Virus record (IMG/VR): IMGVR_UViG_3300031227_000034
Location: 1-64,000 of that record
Strand: one strand, 5' to 3'
Origin: a virus
Length of the DNA stretch: 64,000 bases
Position numbers and translations under genes: made by a program. Positions 1-8,031 of this stretch are shown in pieces. Within the stretch, counting starts at the first letter, position 1, and every line of letters starts with the position of its first letter. A model generated the notes under the pieces. It worked only from the letters and a program-made list of their open reading frames with translations, was not told where the DNA came from and did not search any database.

Positions 1-161
1 CAGGAAAAGATAGTTGTCGCATATTTCTTAATAATATTTTTGATATACACAAAAGACACAATAATTCCTCGTATACGGAAAAAGAAATAAGTCAAGAGAT
101 ATACGATCTGCGTATGCTATTTCGATATGCTGAAGAATATGATGATTTTGTTTGGAGCTAA
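1..161 (+). CDS. C-terminal end of an unidentified protein (partial)
   Basis: Reading from base 3, the + strand is open for 52 codons and ends at a TAA at 159-161. The peptide is charged and looks coding (it contains EKEISQEIYDLRMLF and ends EEYDDFVWS). It enters from outside the window, so the start and family are unknown. Its stop overlaps the stop of the terminase gene on the other strand by about three bases, a tight convergent arrangement. The + strand genes at the far end of the window (helicase, phosphoesterase) suggest it belongs to a replication-side operon if the genome is circular, but that is inference. Confidence 0.6.
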   Translation, partial: GKDSCRIFLNNIFDIHKRHNNSSYTEKEISQEIYDLRMLFRYAEEYDDFVWS

Positions 162-1735
162 CCATTGTTTGCGGACTTCTTTGGTCTATAAATGAAAAAC
201 ACATTGTTAGTCGGAACTTTTGAATCAACATAGTCGTTTATATATTGAGACATGCAATCAATCTCATCATTCTTTTCAAGACGAACACCACGAAATATCT
301 TACAATTATTTATAAATTCCAATATCCAGCCGTGTCCGGGGATTGTTGCTTCTGGCAAAACCATGTTGCCAGATGCACAAAAATCAGATGCCGTCATCGC
401 TCGCCCAAGCTTGTTTCCGTCTGGATGTAGAGCTATTAACCCCGGAATTAGTTTTTTTAAATCATCAACAATAGCAGGACCGTTTGCTTTGTCTTCTATT
501 AAAATTCTTGTGCATTGAGGCCATTTGCCATGCATATATTTCAAAGCTTTTTTCATGTCCACATATCCAACCTGCTCTTTGTATTGGTCGATTAGATAAT
601 GTGTCTCGCCAATCCTGCACCATAACTGCCCAGTTGTAAAAGATGCCTTTGAGTTTAGCGAACCAAATGTCATATCCCAAGATTGTGTCCAGCTATCTAC
701 GGTTATGTCACCGCTTATAATCTTGTCTCTAAAACTTGTATCATAGAACTGCCACCAGTGTTCCTTAAATACAGAACCGCCCTCTGGTGTTGGGTCCTGC
801 TGATACTGTGAGGAAAAGATTGACGGGGTGTTCTTTTCGATTTTCTTTAATTCTTTTGCCGGAAATCTTTCTTCCCAAAGTGCGTCACCAATTTCTCTAG
901 GATCATTTTTGTCGTCATCACTTTTCTTTAGTGCCGGATAGCTAATTATTTCCCACTCGTCTTCTGTGTCTGGGTTTGCTAAATATTTTTTAAGCTTGCG
1001 ACCACACAAATCATCTTCATGCCATCTTGTATTAATAATTACTATTGCACCGTCTACCATGCTGTCAAGTCTTGTTTTTAATGTTCCATCGTACCAAGCC
1101 TCGGTTGCCTCTCTCAGAGTTGGAGACAAAGCTTCTTGTTGTGATTTAACAGGGTCGTCAATAAGTATTATGTCTGCACCCTTACCAACAATAGAGCCAC
1201 CAACTCCGGCACAAAGATAGCTTCCCTTGTGTCCAACAATTTCAAATTGCTTTACGTTTCTAAGCCGTGGCTTGTTGCCTTCTTTATCTCGAACATTTGT
1301 TGCAATGTTTCTTTCTGACAGTCTTGTCTTTGGATACATCGCTTTATATTTATCACGATCAATAATATCCTGAGTGTCCTTATTCATTGAAGACGCTAAA
1401 TCTTGCGAGTAAGATGTAGATATTATTTTAAGGTTTGGGTTTTCACCAAATGCATATGCTGGAAAATATCTCGATATGATTTCAGATTTACCGTGTCGAG
1501 GAGGCATAAACACCATTAGTCTTTTACACTCGCCACTCAAAATTCTATCCATTGCCTTACATACACTCTTGTGAAACCATTTCACTTTATAGTTATCGTG
1601 AGTCCCCTTAATAAATTGTAAAAGATTTTTAGGACGTAGGTCTTTTTTATCTTTTTCTCTTTGTTTTTTTGCGGCAAGTGCCACAATCATTTCTATTTCA
1701 CTTAACTTGCCTGAGTCAACGTATTTTTTTGCCAC
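158..1735 (-). CDS. terL: terminase large subunit
   Basis: 525 residues, the usual size for a large terminase: the ATPase/nuclease motor that packages DNA into the prohead through the portal. The ATPase domain shows a Walker A motif PPRHGKS at residues 78-84 and a Walker B motif IILIDDP near 189-195. The C-terminal half has the RNase H-like nuclease start (SWDMTFG near residue 350) and an acidic IEDKANG segment. The start is GTG at 1735, preceded by AGGATTTTAAA. The gene lies on the - strand about 35 kb from the portal gene, which is on the + strand; terminase and portal are adjacent in most phages. No small terminase is recognised next to it. Confidence 0.95.
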   Translation of the reverse strand: MAKKYVDSGKLSEIEMIVALAAKKQREKDKKDLRPKNLLQFIKGTHDNYKVKWFHKSVCKAMDRILSGECKRLMVFMPPRHGKSEIISRYFPAYAFGENPNLKIISTSYSQDLASSMNKDTQDIIDRDKYKAMYPKTRLSERNIATNVRDKEGNKPRLRNVKQFEIVGHKGSYLCAGVGGSIVGKGADIILIDDPVKSQQEALSPTLREATEAWYDGTLKTRLDSMVDGAIVIINTRWHEDDLCGRKLKKYLANPDTEDEWEIISYPALKKSDDDKNDPREIGDALWEERFPAKELKKIEKNTPSIFSSQYQQDPTPEGGSVFKEHWWQFYDTSFRDKIISGDITVDSWTQSWDMTFGSLNSKASFTTGQLWCRIGETHYLIDQYKEQVGYVDMKKALKYMHGKWPQCTRILIEDKANGPAIVDDLKKLIPGLIALHPDGNKLGRAMTASDFCASGNMVLPEATIPGHGWILEFINNCKIFRGVRLEKNDEIDCMSQYINDYVDSKVPTNNVFFIYRPKKSANNG

Positions 1736-1793
1736 TTTAAAATCCTATATAATAAAACAACCCTTGTCTATTATACATTATTTTGGCGTGGTG

Positions 1794-1970
1794 TCAAGTT
1801 TTGGCTTTGTTTTCCTTATTCAAAGCATCTACTATTTGTTTGCCGAACGAAACAGGTGGACACGCCTCTCTTAAATCAATAACGAGAATCATAAGTCCCT
1901 CGCTATCACATATTCCCCAACAGTCCTCGTCTTGTTCATAGCTTTCTACTAATGTATATTTTTCAGCCAT
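1794..1970 (-). CDS. small protein, 58 aa
   Basis: Open reading frame starting ATG at 1970, inside the last codons of the upstream gene (8-base overlap), and ending TGA at 1794-1796. The product begins MAEKYTLVESYEQDED and has a hydrophobic stretch GLMILVIDLR in the middle. Overlap with the upstream gene suggests translational coupling. No family recognised. The overlap, codon use and strand agree with the surrounding operon. Confidence 0.65.
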   Translation of the reverse strand: MAEKYTLVESYEQDEDCWGICDSEGLMILVIDLREACPPVSFGKQIVDALNKENKAKT

Positions 1971-2388
1971 TGTCCACCCCGTATTTCTCTTTTATCTTTC
2001 TTGCAAACTCCAACCCATCCTCAGCTTCTTTTTTTAAATAAATAAGATATTTTTTATCATCGTCAGTATATACAGGATTTAATTTTCTTTCCCTGATTGT
2101 TTCTTGTAATAATTCTTCCTCGTCTTCTTTTGTAAAAACTTCTCCAGAATATTTTTTGTCAATTAGCTTTTCTCTTTTTGTATATTCTGTTCTGTTTTCT
2201 TGCTCCATCCTAAAGCGAAGTGCTTCGATTTTTGTTGGCTCGTCAACAAAATATTCATCAGCCTCATATCTTTCAATAATTTCAGAAAGATATCCGAGCC
2301 TGTCAGATTCTTTTGTTCCTGCATCTGGGTCGATATCAATCAGAGATTCAATTTCTTCCATGTATGCATCGTATTCTTCATTTTTCAT
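1963..2388 (-). CDS. HigA-like N-terminal domain protein without HTH
   Basis: 141 residues. Residues about 18-63 (DPDAGTKESDRL, IIERYEADEYFVDEP, IEALRFRMEQ) match the conserved N-terminal segment of HigA-type antitoxins of the COG5499 group, where it precedes a helix-turn-helix DNA-binding domain. Here the C-terminal half is a charged helical region (KEDEEELLQETIRERK, EDGLEFARKIKEKYG) with no visible HTH and no partner toxin beside it. It could be a scavenged antitoxin fragment used as an antitoxin mimic, or an unrelated adaptor; this is inference. The start at 2388 overlaps the preceding ORF. Confidence 0.7.
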   Translation of the reverse strand: MKNEEYDAYMEEIESLIDIDPDAGTKESDRLGYLSEIIERYEADEYFVDEPTKIEALRFRMEQENRTEYTKREKLIDKKYSGEVFTKEDEEELLQETIRERKLNPVYTDDDKKYLIYLKKEAEDGLEFARKIKEKYGVDNG

Positions 2389-2575
2389 TCCTATTTTCCT
2401 TCCGACACCAAAGCCAATATTTATATTCTGCCCTCTTAGGTATAATTGTATAGCAAAACAACATTAAAAACATTACAAACTTTGTATACAATCCGGTTTC
2501 CATCAGCGACATACTTATTATATGAAGCATCCTGCTAGGCATTAATATTATGTAAAAAAATATCCATTCAGTCAT
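2378..2575 (-). CDS. small membrane protein, 65 aa
   Basis: Starts ATG at 2575, just after the RtcB gene, and overlaps the next gene by 11 bases. The product has two hydrophobic stretches (WIFFYIILM near residues 4-12 and KFVMFLMLFCYTII near 32-45) and a basic C-terminus, so it is probably a small inner-membrane protein. No family recognised. It is supported mainly by its fit between neighbours. Confidence 0.55.
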   Translation of the reverse strand: MTEWIFFYIILMPSRMLHIISMSLMETGLYTKFVMFLMLFCYTIIPKRAEYKYWLWCRKENRNEK

Positions 2576-2579
2576 TGTT

Positions 2580-3791
2580 TTATCCTATCAAGTTTCCCAA
2601 AGGAATAAGTTCAGAAACAATTTCAACCAAGTCAGATTGGTTATCCATGACTGTTTTAATATCCTTGTAACACCTTGGAGATTCTTCAATTATATTTCCT
2701 GATTTTGACAAAGTAATTACATTTGCATTTAACAAATCACTCTTTGCCATATCCTCAGTGAATTGTCTCTTGGCTTCTTTCCTTCCCATAGCTCTGCCTG
2801 CTCCGTGAGACGCAGAACAAAAAGAATTTACGTTACCTTTTCCTTTTACAATATAAGAAGGTGTTGCCATAGACGAAGGAATAATTCCAATCTCATCTTT
2901 TCTTGCACTGATTGCACCTTTTCTGTGTACCCAAACATTCTTCCCAAAATGGTTTTCTAATGAAGCATAGTTGTGGTGAACATCAATATTGTCTTTTGTA
3001 AGCCACACGTCTCTTGTAATGGGAGATATAATATCTTTTGTCGCCTTAACAGCCTTGTCCATCATTATCAATCTGCTTTTCTTGGCAAAATCTAAGGCAC
3101 AGTTCATTGCACAAAGATAGTCTTGTCCAAGTCTTGAGTCAGCACGAAAGAAAGCCAAATCTTTAAACTCGTCAGCCATCCAAGAATAGTTTTCTTTCAT
3201 GCTTTTTTGTGCAAGTTTGTTATATGTCTTTGCAATCTTATATCCGAATCCACGACTTCCACTGTGTAGCATAATACATAAATCATTTGTTTCAGAATCA
3301 ACCTGTAATGCAATAAAATGATTTCCGCCACCAAGAGTTCCAAGGCTTGAGTCAATTATCTTTTGGACTTCTATCTCGTCACCGATATATCTCAGTGCAT
3401 TAAATTCAGCAGCACTTGGCACAAAATCTGTATCAGGGTTTTTGTTGTGACTAAATCCTGTTGGGATTGCATCTGAAATTTTATTAAGTATTTCCTCAAT
3501 AGAAACATTGTCTTTAATGTCATCCCATTTTAGGGGAAGTCTTGCAAAACGCATTCCGCAGGCGATATCTACCCCCACCATATTGCTACATATAAACCCA
3601 TCAAGAGCAGCAACGCCACCAATAGGCATGCCGTATCCAAGATGTCCGTCAGGCATTAGTGAAACCCATTTATAAAGCATCGGCAGGTTTGCGACATTTT
3701 CAATCTGACCGACAAGAAGTTTGTCATCTAAAAATTCAGACTCATCCATCCATACTTTTAAAAGTTTATTATTGTGTTTGTTTACATACAT
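2580..3791 (-). CDS. rtcB: RtcB-family RNA-splicing ligase
   Basis: 403 residues from ATG 3791, chosen because AAAAGGAGAAGATTA lies directly upstream; a longer frame to 3851 lacks such a site. RtcB joins 2',3'-cyclic phosphate and 5'-OH RNA ends using GTP and manganese. Signature motifs are present in order: PDGHLGYGMPIGGV (47-60), GVDIACGM (73-80, with the metal-binding Asp and Cys), GTLGGGNHF (151-159), HSGSRGFG (176-183) and SHGAGR (328-333, containing the conserved His of the guanylation region). Length and motifs suggest an active enzyme. In a phage it plausibly repairs tRNAs or mRNAs cleaved by host defence nucleases; that role is inferred. Confidence 0.95.
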   Translation of the reverse strand: MYVNKHNNKLLKVWMDESEFLDDKLLVGQIENVANLPMLYKWVSLMPDGHLGYGMPIGGVAALDGFICSNMVGVDIACGMRFARLPLKWDDIKDNVSIEEILNKISDAIPTGFSHNKNPDTDFVPSAAEFNALRYIGDEIEVQKIIDSSLGTLGGGNHFIALQVDSETNDLCIMLHSGSRGFGYKIAKTYNKLAQKSMKENYSWMADEFKDLAFFRADSRLGQDYLCAMNCALDFAKKSRLIMMDKAVKATKDIISPITRDVWLTKDNIDVHHNYASLENHFGKNVWVHRKGAISARKDEIGIIPSSMATPSYIVKGKGNVNSFCSASHGAGRAMGRKEAKRQFTEDMAKSDLLNANVITLSKSGNIIEESPRCYKDIKTVMDNQSDLVEIVSELIPLGNLIG

Positions 3792-3844
3792 TAATCTTCT
3801 CCTTTTGGTTTGTGTATTATTTGTTGCATATTGAAACAGCCAGA

Positions 3845-4408
3845 CTACCACCCGCTATAAATCAGATAATCTTTGTCCCAATCGAAGGTGTGCAATATGT
3901 GAACTAGATTAAATAAAGAATATTCAATTTTCCACGAACTAGCAAGCGGACCATTTTGTCCTTTTTTTAGGTTGTATGGTGACAGACCAAGCCGCTCCCT
4001 GCTACTCCACTCTGACCGCATTGATTTCATATAGCGATACACTTCCAAACCAGATTCATTGTCTGTAAAAGATGTTTTCTTATCGTCTCCAAAAACAAAG
4101 GCATCTACCAGCTCTGTGAAATAATCAGACAACCCGTCATGAAATTCATTTATCAGCTTAATCAACCATTCTTTTGTGACTATACTAAATTCACAATCGT
4201 CAAGTTCAAAGGCAAAAAACGGACTAGACCCGTCTGAATAGTTGACATATTTTCCTATCTCCCAAATTTCTTGATATTCTGGTAGGGCATATACAATATT
4301 GCTTTCTTTTATTCCGGCTACATGTATTACATCATCCTCTGTTGCAAGTGAGCCATATTTTTTGTGAGCATCTTTGCTTATTTTGCCTATTCTAAGTCGA
4401 TATCCCAT
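3845..4408 (-). CDS. hypothetical protein, 187 aa
   Basis: Soluble, mixed-composition protein starting MGYRLRIGKISKDAHKKYG. It has aromatic-rich segments (EYQEIWEIGKYVNY, EWLIKLINEFHDGLSDYF) and a C-terminus ending DYLIYSGW. The start shares its first base with the stop of the upstream gene (4408), as expected in a compact operon. No catalytic motif is visible and I do not recognise the family; it looks like a conserved phage protein of unknown function. Confidence 0.8.
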   Translation of the reverse strand: MGYRLRIGKISKDAHKKYGSLATEDDVIHVAGIKESNIVYALPEYQEIWEIGKYVNYSDGSSPFFAFELDDCEFSIVTKEWLIKLINEFHDGLSDYFTELVDAFVFGDDKKTSFTDNESGLEVYRYMKSMRSEWSSRERLGLSPYNLKKGQNGPLASSWKIEYSLFNLVHILHTFDWDKDYLIYSGW

Positions 4409-4605
4409 TAATCTTCTCCTTTAAAATATCGTTCCATCTCAATATCTGCGGCAACACGCCTCTTTGTGTCAAAAAACATTCTTTTAGCACAACAATATTT
4501 GCACGTACCATGATTTTTGCAAGTACAATCCACAGACCTAGAATCGGAATCTCTATATTGTTTGCGTCTGTCTTTTCTGTTTTTGTAATGTTTATAAAAT
4601 CCCAC
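4408..4605 (-). CDS. small Cys-rich basic protein, 65 aa (GTG start)
   Basis: The reading frame starts GTG at 4605, preceded by AAAGGGAAATAAACTT, and ends exactly at the start of the next gene. A second frame over the same DNA (4392-4607) lacks such a site and is treated as a shadow. The product is basic and contains CTCKNHGTCKYCCAKR, five Cys plus a His that could bind zinc, and ends EMERYFKGED. Possible nucleic-acid-binding zinc knuckle; function unknown. Confidence 0.65.
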   Translation of the reverse strand: MGFYKHYKNRKDRRKQYRDSDSRSVDCTCKNHGTCKYCCAKRMFFDTKRRVAADIEMERYFKGED

Positions 4606-4609
4606 AAGT

Positions 4610-4900
4610 TTATTTCCCTTTGAATTTTAAATCGCTTATTTTACACCCGCCCTTTTTATAATACCCGCTATCAAAAAGCAGATTTGAAGAATCTTTTTCA
4701 CAATAAACTTTTGGAGTAAAGGGAAAGTCTTGAGTATATGGCTTTATGTCCACAGTTCCAATAGCGTCAACGTCTTTGTCTGACTTAATTAAAATTTCGG
4801 TTACGCTTTCGCCTTCAAGTCTCTCTCTTTGGGATATTATAACTTGTTTTTGAAGTTCAACTATATATTTGAGATATTTAATTTCTTCTTGTGGTGTCAT
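4610..4900 (-). CDS. hypothetical protein, 96 aa
   Basis: Begins MTPQEEIKYLKYIVELQKQ, a predicted helix or short coiled coil of about 30 residues, then a region with FPFTPKVYCEK and a basic C-terminus. Overlaps the upstream gene by four bases (ATGA type), so it is probably translated by reinitiation. No family recognised. Confidence 0.7.
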   Translation of the reverse strand: MTPQEEIKYLKYIVELQKQVIISQRERLEGESVTEILIKSDKDVDAIGTVDIKPYTQDFPFTPKVYCEKDSSNLLFDSGYYKKGGCKISDLKFKGK

Positions 4901-5100
4901 TTGTTTTCTCCATTATATTTGTTATGTTGGTTGATTACATTTTTTACCAACTCGTCATTTATGCATTTATCAAACCTTGTTCCGTCACACTTTTGTCCAT
5001 AAAAATAACAATAACATTCAGAGCTATGGTCGTTGAACATATTGCAAGAATCACATTCTGTTTCCGAATACCCTTTTGCGGTTAATTGTTTTGTGTGCAT
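4897..5100 (-). CDS. Cys-rich small protein, 67 aa
   Basis: Contains ECDSCNMF, SSECYCYFYGQKCDG and FDKCIND, seven Cys within about 35 residues, resembling the many small Cys-rich phage proteins that bind zinc or an iron-sulfur cluster. ATG at 5100 is preceded by AAAGGAGAAACACA. No named family recognised. It shares general composition with the Cys-rich genes at 6316-6611 and 8404-8880. Confidence 0.7.
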   Translation of the reverse strand: MHTKQLTAKGYSETECDSCNMFNDHSSECYCYFYGQKCDGTRFDKCINDELVKNVINQHNKYNGENK

Positions 5101-5153
5101 TGTGTTTCTCCTTTAGGATATAGTCTCACAAATAAAACAAAATGTCAAGACAT

Positions 5154-5552
5154 TTATCTTATAAATACATCAAACACACAGGAATTTGACATTTCATTTG
5201 CCATTCTAGTAATTAATCTGCTTCTTGATTTGTTATAGTTTCTTTTTTGGTCAACTAAATCTTCACCTTTTGTCGCAATGATTCTTTCTTTTCTGGCAGA
5301 CTCAGTATCAAAGAATAAATTTAACATAGACTTTTTCTCTGATCTAAACTTTACACCCTTAACAAAATCCATACACAACTTTCCAAGAATTGCGTTCTGT
5401 GCTATTTGAATATCTATCGTTGGTGTTTTATAAGACTTTCCTGCCATCGGTGCTGAGAGGTCAGGTGAGCCTATAAATTGGTATCCATCCATGAGTTCAG
5501 ACTTGTAGTTTACAAACCAGTGTAGTATTTGAGCGTGTGAGCTAAATTTCAA
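5154..5552 (-). CDS. hypothetical protein, 132 aa
   Basis: Starts MKFSSHAQILHWFVNYK and overlaps the methyltransferase stop by four bases, so it is probably coupled to it. Basic, helical, no membrane segment. It contains SPDLSAPMAGKSYKTPT in the middle and an Arg/Lys-rich C-terminal third. It may act with the adjacent methyltransferase, but only position suggests this. Family not recognised. Confidence 0.75.
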   Translation of the reverse strand: MKFSSHAQILHWFVNYKSELMDGYQFIGSPDLSAPMAGKSYKTPTIDIQIAQNAILGKLCMDFVKGVKFRSEKKSMLNLFFDTESARKERIIATKGEDLVDQKRNYNKSRSRLITRMANEMSNSCVFDVFIR

Positions 5553-6319
5553 AACATAACCTCTTGTTTTTCTGTTTTTTCTGGAATTATATCTGTAAAT
5601 AAATCTCTTGCATCGTCAATCCGCTTTTGAGCAATCTTGAAGTATTCAGGGTCTTTTTCAATGCCGATAAATTTCCTGTTTAGTTTTCTGGCGGCGATTC
5701 CAGTAGTACCGCTCCCCATAGTAAAATCTAAAACCGTGTCGCCATCGTCGGTGTATGTTTTTATCAGGTAGGCCATCAATGCAACTGGCTTTTGGGTGGG
5801 GTGGATTGTGTTTGATTCACTTTCGATGTTCAAAACTTGCCTTGGATAACCCGTAAACTCTTGGATGTACTTGCCTACATTTACGCTTCCATAATTATCC
5901 GAATTGCCGTTACCGCTATCGCCTGTAGAAGAAATCTTTTTGCATAATATAATTCCTTGTGGATTATAAATGCTTTGTCCACCACAAAAAACAACAACAT
6001 CTTCAACACATCGCAGGGGCTGCTTTTTTGCGTTCAATACGCCTGTGACAACATTCTTATCCCATACCCAACAATACTTGAACATCTGATAATTCGAGGC
6101 AATCAATTTTGTAGTAAACGGCTGGCTTGCACACATAACTATTGCCGCATTCGGTTTTGTGACTCTTTTAATTTGCTCCCACATTGGAACAAAGGGGATT
6201 ATCGTATCCCATGCACAAGCGGTTGTGCCATATGGCAAATCAACTAAAACCATATCAACAGATTCAGGCTCAAGCTTTGGCAGCTCAATCAGGCAATCAC
6301 CTTTAATAAGTTTAATCAT
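5549..6319 (-). CDS. DNA methyltransferase, beta class (adenine-N6 or cytosine-N4)
   Basis: 256 residues. The catalytic motif IV is DLPYGTT at 27-33 (a DPPY variant) and the SAM-binding motif I is FTMGSGTTG near 199-207, followed by FIGIEKDPEYF. Catalytic motif before SAM motif is the beta-class order. The enzyme should methylate an exocyclic amine in DNA using S-adenosylmethionine; the target site cannot be read. In phages such orphan methyltransferases commonly protect against host restriction. A second member of the same class is at 31320-32027. The start overlaps the end of the interrupted upstream gene by four bases. Confidence 0.92.
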   Translation of the reverse strand: MIKLIKGDCLIELPKLEPESVDMVLVDLPYGTTACAWDTIIPFVPMWEQIKRVTKPNAAIVMCASQPFTTKLIASNYQMFKYCWVWDKNVVTGVLNAKKQPLRCVEDVVVFCGGQSIYNPQGIILCKKISSTGDSGNGNSDNYGSVNVGKYIQEFTGYPRQVLNIESESNTIHPTQKPVALMAYLIKTYTDDGDTVLDFTMGSGTTGIAARKLNRKFIGIEKDPEYFKIAQKRIDDARDLFTDIIPEKTEKQEVMF

Positions 6320-6611
6320 CTTTTCCTTTTCTTCTTTTTCTTTTTATTATCCGCCAACTCTCTTGCTGTCTTTGGATTTCCTAAAATATAATGTTCACAA
6401 TTTATATCTTCTATCACGTCTGGTTTAAAAAACTCTTGATGAAAATATCGGCAACTAAAAAAAACATATGTTTAGTTCACATGTTTCACATTGCTTTACA
6501 TATATTTTATGAAACCATTCTTTATACAAAACTGTCACCACCGATACATAAGTGGTGACATAAATATCGACCATGAAGGTCTTGAGGATATTTTTGAAGC
6601 ATGTATCTCAT
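6316..6611 (-). pseudogene. small Cys-rich gene broken by two homopolymer frameshifts
   Basis: The expected gene begins ATG at 6611, overlapping the upstream stop in an ATGA, and ends TGA at 6316-6318, overlapping the methyltransferase ATG. Between them three consecutive frames read as good coding sequence: first MRYMLQKYPQDLHG...HHLCIGGDS; then, after an A4 run on the + strand (6528-6531), YKEWFHKIYVKQCETCEL; then, after an A8 run (6457-6464), SCRYFHQEFFKPDV and a Lys/Arg-rich tail. Each change equals one extra base in a homopolymer. Removing both gives one protein of about 96 residues that fits both flanking overlaps. It is either a decaying gene, a sequencing or assembly error, or recoded. 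Confidence 0.7.
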
Positions 6612-6841
6612 GAGGTTGGTTCTATTTCATCTAAATAATCAAGAAGTATTTTATGTTCCTGACTTGTAATGTTTTCCATAATTATATACCCGCAAGTTTC
6701 TCCAGTCCATCCAACATTTTTATCCTTCATTTTTTTATTAATTGCCAGAACATTTCTGTTTCTTTCTTCTTCAGAATAAAAATCAGAAAGCACTTTATGT
6801 TTTCCGAAATAAGAAATTGGTTTTCCTGCAAGATTTGTCAT
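6608..6841 (-). CDS. hypothetical protein, 77 aa
   Basis: The start is placed at ATG 6841 because it overlaps the upstream stop codon as ATGA; a frame three codons longer also exists. Begins MTNLAGKPISYFGKHK, charged with an acidic C-terminus (HKILLDYLDEIEPTS). No family recognised. It sits in a run of genes linked by four-base overlaps, which implies one polycistronic message. Confidence 0.7.
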   Translation of the reverse strand: MTNLAGKPISYFGKHKVLSDFYSEEERNRNVLAINKKMKDKNVGWTGETCGYIIMENITSQEHKILLDYLDEIEPTS

Positions 6842-7248
6842 TTTACACAATGCCTTTCGTATTCTTTCAACATTAAATTAACAACTGGGCAAATTTTCTT
6901 TTTACAAATGTTACATCTTGCCTTGCATCCTTTGTGCTTTTTTTCTACAGCATAAAGGTTTTTCCTGATAACTGTAACACAAAGGACTTGATTAAGCAAA
7001 TCTTTGTTCGCTCGAAGCCATTCATTATAATCCATATCGTACTCGACACATATTGCAGGCATAGATTGGTGCGTAATGTCTCCTTTATCATGGCTGGCTG
7101 CATAATGTAAATCCGCCATCATATCTTCCATGTCTGCATATTCAACGATATCGGCGGGATGTTTCTTAGCATTCTTTGCCATTGCAGATTTCCATGTGTT
7201 GTGTGCTTCTCTCAGCAACTTAATCATAGGGTCTTTATTCTCTGTCAT
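6838..7248 (-). CDS. hypothetical protein with C-terminal Cys cluster, 136 aa
   Basis: Start at ATG 7248, preceded by GGAGCTATAATA; the frame is open further upstream but without a ribosome site. Begins MTENKDPMIKLLREAHNTWK. The C-terminus carries GCKARCNICKKKICP and ERHCVK, a likely zinc-binding cluster. First gene of the leftward operon that begins at the promoter near 7.3 kb. Confidence 0.75.
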   Translation of the reverse strand: MTENKDPMIKLLREAHNTWKSAMAKNAKKHPADIVEYADMEDMMADLHYAASHDKGDITHQSMPAICVEYDMDYNEWLRANKDLLNQVLCVTVIRKNLYAVEKKHKGCKARCNICKKKICPVVNLMLKEYERHCVK

Positions 7249-7293
7249 TATTATAGCTCCACGGTTAAATTGAATATTCCAAATTCTGAAACG

Positions 7294-7322
7294 ACTATAA
7301 CAAAATAAAAACAACAAGTCAA
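7294..7322 (-). promoter_or_regulatory. sigma-70-like promoter, leftward
   Basis: On the - strand TTGACT (7317-7322) and TATAGT (7294-7299) are separated by 17 bases. It lies just upstream of the start at 7248 and back to back with a rightward promoter, so the 7.3 kb region is a divergent control point. Confidence 0.7.
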
Positions 7323-7334
7323 GTAAAAAATCTC

Positions 7335-7363
7335 TTGACTTTATTTATTTTTTGTAGTAAAGT
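7335..7363 (+). promoter_or_regulatory. sigma-70-like promoter, rightward
   Basis: TTGACT (7335-7340), a 17-base spacer, then TAAAGT (7358-7363), upstream of the gene starting at 7414. The -10 matches the consensus at four of six positions. Confidence 0.6.
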
Positions 7364-7413
7364 CTTTTTAATCAGACTTACTGGTTTTGTTTATTTTACA
7401 ATGGAGGCAAGCA

Positions 7414-7611
7414 ATGGAAACAATTTGTGTAGATTGTGGAAAAGAAACAGAAGAAACGTGTAAAATTTGTGGACAGCCACTTTGCGATGAGTGCATAACC
7501 ACAGAACCATATAAGGAAGATTTGGTTGGGTGTTATTTTTGTCGTCAAGAAATTAAAGACGAAGATGCTGAACACGAAGATTATTTGCACATGACAGCAA
7601 AAGGAGATTGA
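7414..7611 (+). CDS. zinc-ribbon protein, 65 aa
   Basis: Start ATG 7414 follows GGAGGCAAGCA; a frame back to 7387 has no ribosome site. The product begins METICVDCGKETEETC and carries four CxxC-type knuckles (CVDC, CKIC, CDEC, CYFC), typical of a double zinc-binding domain such as a B-box or rubredoxin-like fold. It is probably a small nucleic-acid or protein-binding factor expressed first from the rightward promoter. Function unknown. Confidence 0.75.
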   Translation: METICVDCGKETEETCKICGQPLCDECITTEPYKEDLVGCYFCRQEIKDEDAEHEDYLHMTAKGD

Positions 7612-7614
7612 CTA

Positions 7615-8031
7615 ATGAGTGAATTTAATCCAGAGTTATGTAAGGTCAAGGCGTTGGACTTCAATAACGCATGGTGTGAGGGTTATCCAATACCCAGAAC
7701 TAATCCAAATGCTACAGTATGGTTTTTGGATATGAACGATGATAGAGGTGGTATTGTAAGAATAAAGACTGACACCATATGCAGGTGTACGGGAAGGCTA
7801 GTTGGTGGTGATCGTTTGGTTTTTGAAAGCGATTGTTTTTGTATAGACAATGAATGTTACGGGGTTATTGTTTGGGATGATGACGGTTTGTGGGAAGTTG
7901 AATACTACGACAAAAACCCTGTAGGTAAATATCTTAATATAGGATACCTAAAAGGCGGGGATTGTCTCGCTGATCTGATTAGTCTTGGCGGGTATGAATT
8001 TATTGGCAACATCCACGACAAGGGAGAATGA
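7615..8031 (+). CDS. YopX-like phage protein, 138 aa
   Basis: The pattern TICRCTGRL, then VIVWDDDGLWEVEYYD and a C-terminus YEFIGNIHDKGE resembles YopX-family phage proteins, which carry an ICxxTG segment and end in a conserved IGNI motif. The N-terminal 45 residues differ from the core family. Known members are of unknown biochemical function. It follows the zinc-ribbon gene by three bases and overlaps the next gene. Confidence 0.65.
   Translation: MSEFNPELCKVKALDFNNAWCEGYPIPRTNPNATVWFLDMNDDRGGIVRIKTDTICRCTGRLVGGDRLVFESDCFCIDNECYGVIVWDDDGLWEVEYYDKNPVGKYLNIGYLKGGDCLADLISLGGYEFIGNIHDKGE

Noticed and set aside
28-231. 67-aa - strand ORF at the left edge
   Set aside because: It overlaps the end of terminase and the + strand frame 3-161, which has much better coding character.
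4392-4607. Alternative 71-aa ORF overlapping 4408-4605
   Set aside because: Different frame with poor start context; the GTG frame fits exactly between neighbours and has a ribosome site.
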